Source of the DNA: an uncultured Lentisphaeria bacterium
GTDB taxonomy: Bacteria > Verrucomicrobiota > Lentisphaeria > Victivallales > Victivallaceae
Reading direction: 5' to 3'
Assembly: GCA_937888615.1 (NCBI GenBank)
Contig: CALABZ010000161.1
Span: 1-19,535 of the forward strand
Length of the DNA stretch: 19,535 nt
Numbering within the stretch: the first letter of the stretch is position 1; the number at the start of each line of letters is the position of its first letter. Both the position numbers and the translations under genes were made by a program. The notes below the pieces were generated by a model. The model ran no database searches. It was not told the origin of the DNA and saw only the letters and a list, made by a program, of their open reading frames with translations. Positions 14,311 through 19,535 of the stretch are shown here, in pieces.

Positions 14311-15261
14311 TTACAGGTTGATGATTTTTTCCAGGAGCAGCGACTGGTCGATAATACCAAGCAGCTCCTGATCCTTGTTCACCACGTAAACTTGCGGGTA
14401 TTTGAGGATCGAAATGGCAAACACGACCTCAATTAATGTCGCGTCTTCATAGAATTTGCAGAAATCGGAGGTCATAACCTCGCTGACGGTGGACCGGGCT
14501 TCAATATTGAAATATTTCTCGAACGGATCGAAAAAACGGATGAATCCGACGCTTTTCAACTGCGAGAAAAAATCCGGTATGCCCAGCGTAAAGAGATTCG
14601 TACAGACGATCTGTCCCACCAGGCGGCCCTTTTCCAGTACCGGCGCCACCGAGGTCCGGCATCCCGCCATCAGGGTGGTCGCCTCTTTCAACGGCTGTTC
14701 GGGAGTCAGCACCACGGAGGGTTTGGCCATGATGTCTCCGGCGATAATGGCTTTGCGGGAGACCTTGTTCAGGTGTTCAAGCTGCCGCTGCATTTCCTCG
14801 GGCGTGGGGGCTTTGGCCAGCGCTTCGCGCAATTCCGGCATTTGGATGTAGTTGGCGAACCGCGCGATGAATTTCAGCCCCTCCATGGGCTTGTCCGCCG
14901 GAATCAGCAGCAGACAGGCGATCCGCAGGGGAGCGTGGTCCGGCTCGTCGTTCGGCAACGGATTTTTCAATGTGGCAATTACCGTACCCAGGTGTTCGAG
15001 GCCTGGAATCCGGGCGTGCGGCAGGATCACGCCGCTGCCGATGGCGGTGGTGCCAAGCGTTTCACGGTCGAAAATCGCCTGACGGATCGTGTCGTAAGTA
15101 ATTTTAGAAGTTTTGATTTCAGGAAGTTCAGTGACCTGGCGGCAAAGCCGTTCAAACAGCTCTTTTCTGTCGCCGACAACAATTTGCGCCATAAAGTTAG
15201 CGCCGGTGAAGTGATCATCGGGATACATAAATACCGACCTATAAGGTTTGGCTTGCGCCAT
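14311..15261 (-). CDS. PTS EIIA-2 domain fused to a CBS domain pair
   Basis: This 316-residue cytoplasmic protein has an EIIA domain of the fructose/nitrogen type (about 25-165). IRQAIFDRETLGTTAIGSGV precedes ILPHARIP, in which His82 is at the phosphorylatable position. A CBS pair follows (about 175-225 and 257-314), with DIMAKPSVVLTPEQPLKEA and SEVMTSDFCKFYEDATLIEV. CBS pairs usually sense adenine nucleotides. The likely role is regulatory: phosphorylation state and nucleotide binding would control the co-transcribed permease. No EIIB or EIIC gene is nearby. The start is uncertain, because ATG 15261 has no clear ribosome binding site; ATG at 15228 is an alternative. Confidence 0.88.
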   Translation of the reverse strand: MAQAKPYRSVFMYPDDHFTGANFMAQIVVGDRKELFERLCRQVTELPEIKTSKITYDTIRQAIFDRETLGTTAIGSGVILPHARIPGLEHLGTVIATLKNPLPNDEPDHAPLRIACLLLIPADKPMEGLKFIARFANYIQMPELREALAKAPTPEEMQRQLEHLNKVSRKAIIAGDIMAKPSVVLTPEQPLKEATTLMAGCRTSVAPVLEKGRLVGQIVCTNLFTLGIPDFFSQLKSVGFIRFFDPFEKYFNIEARSTVSEVMTSDFCKFYEDATLIEVVFAISILKYPQVYVVNKDQELLGIIDQSLLLEKIINL

Positions 15262-15295
15262 TGGATTGTTTTATGGATTTGGGGAAACAGTGGAA

Positions 15296-15637
15296 TCAGA
15301 CCATAAAACACGGCGGCGAACGCCCGCTTAAGGAGCGGTGTATGAATTGGTTCAGGACCGGCCCGGATGAATCATCCCCGGTCCGGGAACCCAGCAAAAC
15401 CGGCAGGTATACCGGCGGCAAGTAAAAAAGATGGTGCTGTTCGAGCGGGGACTCACGCTGTTCGGATTCCTCCACCCGGAATTCGTTGGTTTCAAAAATA
15501 GCTTCGCCGAAAAGACGGGCCCGAAAAATATGATCGACCGGAGAACGGGGAAAACAGGAGGTGTCCGCCGTTGAACGCATGACGTTCGTCAACAGCACAA
15601 GAACCAGAATATAAAACAGATACAAAAAACTCTTCAT
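15296..15637 (-). CDS. small membrane-anchored or secreted hypothetical protein
   Basis: I do not recognise this 113-residue protein. It starts with a strongly hydrophobic segment (LYLFYILVLVLLTNVM, about residues 4-19) that could be a signal peptide or anchor, followed by a hydrophilic region with no cysteine motif. Codon usage looks like that of neighbouring genes. ATG 15637 is preferred over the in-frame TTG at 15646; AGGG lies 10 bases upstream. It ends 35 bp before the EIIA-CBS gene and reads in the same direction, so it may be the first gene of the transporter operon. It could also be a chance open frame; coding support is moderate. Confidence 0.5.
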   Translation of the reverse strand: MKSFLYLFYILVLVLLTNVMRSTADTSCFPRSPVDHIFRARLFGEAIFETNEFRVEESEQRESPLEQHHLFYLPPVYLPVLLGSRTGDDSSGPVLNQFIHRSLSGRSPPCFMV

Positions 15638-15676
15638 AACAATCAAGCCCTGGATACCCGTTTGGGATATCTTGGC

Positions 15677-15704
15677 AATATATCATTAATATTATATTTT
15701 ACAA
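15677..15704 (-). promoter_or_regulatory. candidate promoter for the transporter cluster
   Basis: On the minus strand, TTGTAA (15699-15704) and TATATT (15677-15682) are 16 bp apart in the very AT-rich region between the divergent operons, about 40 bp upstream of the small hypothetical gene. Many other A/T-rich hexamers lie nearby, so the exact choice is tentative. Confidence 0.35.
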
Positions 15705-15715
15705 ACTTCAATGCT

Positions 15716-15728
15716 GATAAAATTTATC
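15716..15728. promoter_or_regulatory. palindromic possible operator
   Basis: GATAAA-A-TTTATC is a perfect 6-bp inverted repeat around one base, in the middle of the divergent promoter region. Its position would suit a regulator of either or both operons, but no regulator gene is nearby, and AT-rich DNA makes such palindromes by chance. Confidence 0.2.
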
Positions 15729-15797
15729 GGAATAATTCCATCATTCATTATTTTCGAAAAAATCCACGGTAAAAAAGCCGAAATCGCCAAACGGGAT

Positions 15798-15826
15798 TTG
15801 CATTTCAGCCCGCAAAAGGGTATTTT
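15798..15826 (+). promoter_or_regulatory. candidate promoter for the FG-GAP/ASPIC gene
   Basis: TTGCAT (15798-15803) and TATTTT (15821-15826) are exactly 17 bp apart and lie about 57 bp before the start codon. Both hexamers are imperfect matches. Confidence 0.3.
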
Positions 15827-15882
15827 TTCCCGATAGGAACAATCCGTAAAATACCGTGTCCCGTCAACTCGTAGGAGGATGA

Positions 15883-17391
15883 ATGAATACAGCCAAATGT
15901 CTGGCTCTGTCCCTGGTCCTGGTCACCGCCGCCGGAGTCACCATTGCCGCCGAACCCTTGTTCGAAGATGTCACCGCGGGAATGGGACTGTCCGCCCCCG
16001 GCAGCCGAAGCAGTGCCGCTTGGGCCGACCTCGACAACGACGGTTGGCCGGACCTGATCGTACAGGGACGCATCTGGCGCAATCTGCAAGGAAAAGGCTT
16101 TGCCGAAATTACCAAAGAGTCGGGAATCGCCCAGCCGGGATACTTCTCTGTCGCCGCCGATTTCAACGGTGACGGCCATATCGACCTGGTGTTTCCCGAC
16201 CGGAAAGATCCGCTGTGGCTCGGTGACGGCAAAGGACATTTTACTCCCGGCGAAATGACCCCTCCCCCCAACCTGAAATCACAGGGCGCCACTGCCGCCG
16301 ATTTCGACGGCGACGGCTGGGTCGACCTCTACGTCTCCAGTTTCGAGTCATGGAAGCCGCAGAGAAGTTTTCCCGATTTCCGTTATCGCAATAATCAGGG
16401 CAAACTGGAACTTGCCTGGACCGCCGAGCCCGGGGAAACCATGCGGGGCCGCTGCGCCACCGCCGCCGATTTCAACAATGACGGCGCCGTCGATATCTAT
16501 GTGGGCAACTACCGCCTCCAGCCGAACTTCCTGTGGGTAAACGACGGCAAAGGAAACTTCGTCAACCGCGCCCGGGAATACGGCGCCGCCGGCAGTGAAC
16601 GCCCCGGAACCACATTCACCACCGACTATAAAGTTAAATACAACTCTTCCGGCCACACCATCAGCGCCCTGTGGGGCGATTTCGACAACGACGGCTGGAT
16701 CGATCTCTTCGTCGGCAACTTCTCCCATCCTCCAAAATATCAGGACCGCGCCCAATTCCTGCAGAACGGCGGCCCGGACAAAGAGTTCCATTTCATCGAC
16801 CGCTCCGCCGATGCCAAACTGACCTGGCAGGAGTCCTACTCCGGTTCCGCCGCCGCCGATTACGATAACGACGGCCGCCTTGACCTCTTTTTCGCCACCG
16901 TTTACAAAAATGACAAAAGCCGACTGTTCCACAACGAAGGCGACTGGCGTTTCAAGGAAGTACCGGAGGGGGGAGGCATCAAAAGCGCGCTCACCTACCA
17001 GGCCGCGTGGGCGGATTTCGACAACGACGGACGTGTGGACCTCTTTACCGCCGGAAAACTTTACCGCAACGTCGGCCCCGCCGGAAATTACCTGCGTCTG
17101 AAATTGACCGACCGCGCCCCCAATACCACCGCAATCGGCGCGGTCGTGAAAGTCTCCGGCAACGGCGTTCTCCCCCAGATGCGACAGGTCGAGACCGGTA
17201 CCGGCACCGGTTGTCAGAACGAATCGGCCCTCCATTTCGGACTGGGCAACTCCACCGGCGAAGTCACAGCGGAAATTCGCTGGCCGGATGGCACGACCGA
17301 ATCGTTTCCGAACCTGAAAAGCAATACTTATTACCAGATTGTCCGCGGCGGAAAGCCCGAAGTCTTCCGCGGCGGAAAGCCCCAAAAATAA
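15883..17391 (+). CDS. secreted FG-GAP/VCBS repeat protein with C-terminal ASPIC/UnbV domain (CRTAC1 type)
   Basis: This 502-residue protein starts with a Sec signal peptide (to about residue 23). Seven calcium-binding D-x-[DN]-x-DG motifs follow, with first Asp residues at about 49, 93, 140, 196, 266, 326 and 378. This fits a seven-bladed beta-propeller as in integrin-like FG-GAP proteins. Residues about 402-490 are an ASPIC/UnbV domain, with AIGAVVKVSG, a G[TG]G-rich stretch, LHFGLG and IRWPDGT. AGGAGG precedes ATG 15883 by four bases; an out-of-frame ATG at 15879 is not used. CRTAC1-type proteins are extracellular or periplasmic and probably bind glycans or proteins; the ligand is unknown. 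The next gene follows after 21 bp, suggesting one operon. Confidence 0.9.
   Translation: MNTAKCLALSLVLVTAAGVTIAAEPLFEDVTAGMGLSAPGSRSSAAWADLDNDGWPDLIVQGRIWRNLQGKGFAEITKESGIAQPGYFSVAADFNGDGHIDLVFPDRKDPLWLGDGKGHFTPGEMTPPPNLKSQGATAADFDGDGWVDLYVSSFESWKPQRSFPDFRYRNNQGKLELAWTAEPGETMRGRCATAADFNNDGAVDIYVGNYRLQPNFLWVNDGKGNFVNRAREYGAAGSERPGTTFTTDYKVKYNSSGHTISALWGDFDNDGWIDLFVGNFSHPPKYQDRAQFLQNGGPDKEFHFIDRSADAKLTWQESYSGSAAADYDNDGRLDLFFATVYKNDKSRLFHNEGDWRFKEVPEGGGIKSALTYQAAWADFDNDGRVDLFTAGKLYRNVGPAGNYLRLKLTDRAPNTTAIGAVVKVSGNGVLPQMRQVETGTGTGCQNESALHFGLGNSTGEVTAEIRWPDGTTESFPNLKSNTYYQIVRGGKPEVFRGGKPQK
17342..17382. repeat. tandem 24-bp repeat at the 3' end of the FG-GAP gene
   Basis: The 17-bp sequence TCCGCGGCGGAAAGCCC occurs perfectly at 17342-17358 and 17366-17382, a period of 24 bp. 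It produces the C-terminal peptide RGGKPEVF-RGGKPQK, which looks like a recent duplication added after the ASPIC domain. Confidence 0.85.
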
Positions 17392-17412
17392 AATCACAGC
17401 GTGACGAAAAGC

Positions 17413-19233
17413 ATGAACCATGCCATCAAACAAAATCTTGGAAAAATCATCGGAAAACGCAATTTGCCGGTTCTCCTGATTTTTGCGGCCATTCTGTTGA
17501 AATTTCCGCTGGCCCCGGTCTACTGTTTCGTACCGCTCGCCTATCATTCGTCCCTCGAAATCATGCCGGATGGCGCAATTGCCGCCCTGGCGCTGTTCCT
17601 GGTGCTGTTCCACCCCGGCTTCGATCTCCGCGCCGCGCGCGGAATACTGATTGCGGGGGGCGTATTGGCAACAGTGGTGGTGGTGCAGGCATTCAAACTG
17701 TCGTTTTTCCGGGTCGATTACAGCCTCGAGGCGCTGTTGCCGCCGGTACTGGTTCTGTTCGGGTGGCGTTACGGCGACGAACTGAAAAAGCTGATCTTCC
17801 CGGCACTGGCGGTCTGCTGGGGCCTGAACCTGGCACTGACGGTACGGATGTGGTTCTCGCAAGCTCCCTGTTACGGGCTGACCGGCAACTGGAACTGGAG
17901 CGCGGTTCTGCTGACGGCTTCCAGCGTCGCCGTGATTTATTTAATATTCCATCATTTCAATGAACAGACGGCCCGGATTGTCCTGGGAATACCGGCCGTC
18001 GGGCTGTCTATCTGGCAGTTTTTGATGTTTTTCAGTACGTCGCGCGGCGCTTTGCTGGCTGTGGTCGCGGCGCTGGGAGCGATCGGAATTGTCCATTTCT
18101 GCCGTCGGCATCCGCGATGGACCGGCTGGATATTGGGAGCGGGAATGGTTGTCGCCGCACTGGGGGTTGTGGTGTTTCTGTTTCCACTCTCCGGGATGCT
18201 GGGAGATGACGCGCGTTTTTACCTGATTCCGGGCGGCTTGAAAATCGCGAAGGAAAATCTGTTGCTCGGTGTTTCGCCTGAACTTTACGAAAGTTATGCG
18301 CTGGGGTCATTCGATCCCGGTTATTTCCTGTCCCGGTATGTGTCGGAACGCAATCCGCATCCGCATAACCAGTTGGTCTTTATCGCCGCCTGCTACGGAT
18401 TGCCGGGGTTTGCCGCCTGGCTTTACCTGATTTTTTGCCCGTTCACCCGTTTGTTCAGAGTATTGTCGGAACCGCGCCGGGGCCGGGAAAAGCTCCTTTT
18501 CTTCATTTTTGTATTGCTGCTGGCGTCCGGGCTGGTGGACGTAACGCTCGAATCATGGCCCTGCAAGTACCTGTTTCTGTTGATCGCGGGTATTTTCTGG
18601 CATGAGATCAGGCCGGGCGGCGACGGGAAAATACCGGCACGTACGGCGGCGGTACTGCAAATCACGGCAGTACTGGGATTGTGCACGACACTGTATCTGA
18701 CCTGTATCGCGTCATGGTCAAGCTGGCTGTATCGCCGGGCCAATATCCTGCAGGACAGCGGGGACAAACCCGAAGCCCTGCGCCTGCTGGTTCGTTCATC
18801 GGAGATCAATGCATCGCCGATCGTCTTCTACCGGGCTGGATTGGTTGCGCTGTTCGATGCCCGCAATCCCGATCTGGCACTGAACGCCCTGTCGCGAATC
18901 ACGCCCCTGACCGGACGACGCAACTTCATCGGTCTCCACGGCATGCTGGGACGGATTTACAGCCTGAAGGACCGCCAGGATATTGCCCTGAAGTATTTCG
19001 CCCGGGAAACCAGGATCTATCCGTACAGCGTCATCAACTGGCATTATTACGCACAGGCACTGGAAAAAGCCGGAAAAAAAGAGGAAGCCGCCGCCGCCCG
19101 TCAAAAATACGAAGAGGCAATCCGCCTGAAACATCTGGAACCGGAACACCTGCCCTACCTCTTCCGTAATCAGCAATACGACCTGAACACCTATAAATTC
19201 CTGATTGATTACAAGGAAAAAAGAATCCGATGA
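17413..19233 (+). CDS. O-antigen ligase/polymerase-like (Wzy_C) membrane protein with C-terminal TPR region
   Basis: The protein is about 606 residues from ATG 17413; GTG 17401 gives four more residues, and neither start has a clear ribosome binding site. The first about 430 residues contain about ten hydrophobic helices. Between helices lies a large loop with NPHPHNQLVFIAACYGLPG (HPHN at about residue 316), the typical Wzy_C/WaaL signature preceding a membrane helix. After the last helix (about 18660-18720) the protein is hydrophilic and alpha-helical, with TPR-like repeats such as ANILQDSGDKPEALRLLVRS and YYAQALEKAGKKEEAAAA. Such enzymes join or polymerise undecaprenyl-linked glycans on lipid A, or transfer them to pilin-like proteins (PglL/PilO type). 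The acceptor is unknown. Its stop overlaps the next start. Confidence 0.82.
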   Translation: MNHAIKQNLGKIIGKRNLPVLLIFAAILLKFPLAPVYCFVPLAYHSSLEIMPDGAIAALALFLVLFHPGFDLRAARGILIAGGVLATVVVVQAFKLSFFRVDYSLEALLPPVLVLFGWRYGDELKKLIFPALAVCWGLNLALTVRMWFSQAPCYGLTGNWNWSAVLLTASSVAVIYLIFHHFNEQTARIVLGIPAVGLSIWQFLMFFSTSRGALLAVVAALGAIGIVHFCRRHPRWTGWILGAGMVVAALGVVVFLFPLSGMLGDDARFYLIPGGLKIAKENLLLGVSPELYESYALGSFDPGYFLSRYVSERNPHPHNQLVFIAACYGLPGFAAWLYLIFCPFTRLFRVLSEPRRGREKLLFFIFVLLLASGLVDVTLESWPCKYLFLLIAGIFWHEIRPGGDGKIPARTAAVLQITAVLGLCTTLYLTCIASWSSWLYRRANILQDSGDKPEALRLLVRSSEINASPIVFYRAGLVALFDARNPDLALNALSRITPLTGRRNFIGLHGMLGRIYSLKDRQDIALKYFARETRIYPYSVINWHYYAQALEKAGKKEEAAAARQKYEEAIRLKHLEPEHLPYLFRNQQYDLNTYKFLIDYKEKRIR

Positions 19234-19535
19234 ATACCTTTCTTGAACACCTGAACTTCGGCTGGATGGCACTCCCCGCCGCCCTCCTGTTCCTGACCGC
19301 CCCGCTGGGGTTGGGGCTGGCAGTATTGCGCCACTTCCTGCGCCTGACGCCGAAGGATGGGCTTTCCTATGGTCTTGCCGCATTCGTCATCGGCTTGAAC
19401 CTGATGGCTCTGATTGTGCTCGGCGGCGGTATAAATTGGGCCATGAAAAACTTTCTTGGAAATGTACTCTTATCACCGGGCGGTGCGGGATTACTGACCA
19501 TTGGCACCTCCATTTTTTGGATATGTCTTATTTTA
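19230..19535 (+). CDS. membrane protein, 5' part only
   Basis: The reading frame opens at ATG 19230, which overlaps the stop codon of the previous gene (ATGA), and stays open to the window end, giving 102 residues. The visible part has three hydrophobic segments, including WMALPAALLFLTAPLGLGLA and LAAFVIGLNLMALIVLGGGI, with a short basic loop between the first two. I do not recognise the family. Its coupling to the O-antigen ligase-like gene suggests a role in the same surface-glycan or envelope pathway, but this is inference from position. AAGGA lies about 11 bases before the start. Confidence 0.75.
   Translation, partial: MNTFLEHLNFGWMALPAALLFLTAPLGLGLAVLRHFLRLTPKDGLSYGLAAFVIGLNLMALIVLGGGINWAMKNFLGNVLLSPGGAGLLTIGTSIFWICLIL

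Larger units (their letters stand above)
15638..15882. other. divergent intergenic region
   Basis: This 245-bp region separates the minus-strand transporter cluster from the plus-strand FG-GAP gene. It is markedly AT-rich in its first half, unlike the GC-rich genes around it, and holds candidate promoters in both directions plus a palindrome (GATAAAATTTATC at 15716-15728). I see no gene, tRNA or riboswitch-like structure in it. Confidence 0.6.

Noticed and set aside
16348..17862. Minus-strand open frame of 504 codons opposite the FG-GAP gene
   Set aside because: Although long, it is antisense to a gene with a signal peptide, seven calcium motifs and an ASPIC domain. It also runs across the gene junction and has no motif of its own.

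Overview
The window carries one large minus-strand locus (about 15.6 kb down to 1.0 kb) flanked by plus-strand genes at both ends. Most of it encodes a type II secretion (T2SS) / type IV pilin-like apparatus. The genes read, in transcription order, a secreted repeat protein of unknown function, then gspL, gspM, gspC, gspD, gspE, gspF, gspG, gspH, gspI, gspJ and gspK. Nearly all are separated by under 60 bp or overlap by a few bases (ATGA and TGATG junctions), so they probably form one operon. A promoter candidate lies just upstream of the repeat protein. This order is permuted relative to the classical C-D-E-F-G-H-I-J-K-L-M. No gspN and no prepilin peptidase (gspO) are visible here.

Upstream of that operon, also on the minus strand, is a second small cluster: a short membrane-anchored or secreted hypothetical protein, a PTS EIIA domain fused to a CBS pair, and an ArsB/NhaD-type ion permease. 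A strong intrinsic terminator follows the permease and separates this cluster from the T2SS operon. The EIIA-CBS protein probably regulates the permease it is co-transcribed with.

The right end (plus strand) holds a secreted protein with seven calcium-binding FG-GAP/VCBS motifs and an ASPIC/UnbV C-terminus, then an O-antigen ligase-like membrane protein with a C-terminal TPR region, then the start of another membrane protein cut by the window end. The left end (plus strand) holds the 3' part of a YfcE-like metallophosphoesterase and a small DUF3192/BamE-like lipoprotein. That lipoprotein gene runs convergently into gspK with only 9 bp between the stop codons.

The window suggests a Gram-negative, didermic bacterium: it has an outer-membrane secretin, lipoproteins and an O-antigen ligase-like protein. 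Prepilin sequences without glycine at the cleavage site, and ASPIC/UnbV proteins, fit the PVC superphylum, possibly Lentisphaerota. That assignment is inference from gene style, not from a marker gene. Ribosome binding sites are mostly good AGGAG-type sequences. I found no rRNA, tRNA, CRISPR array, insertion sequence or integrase.
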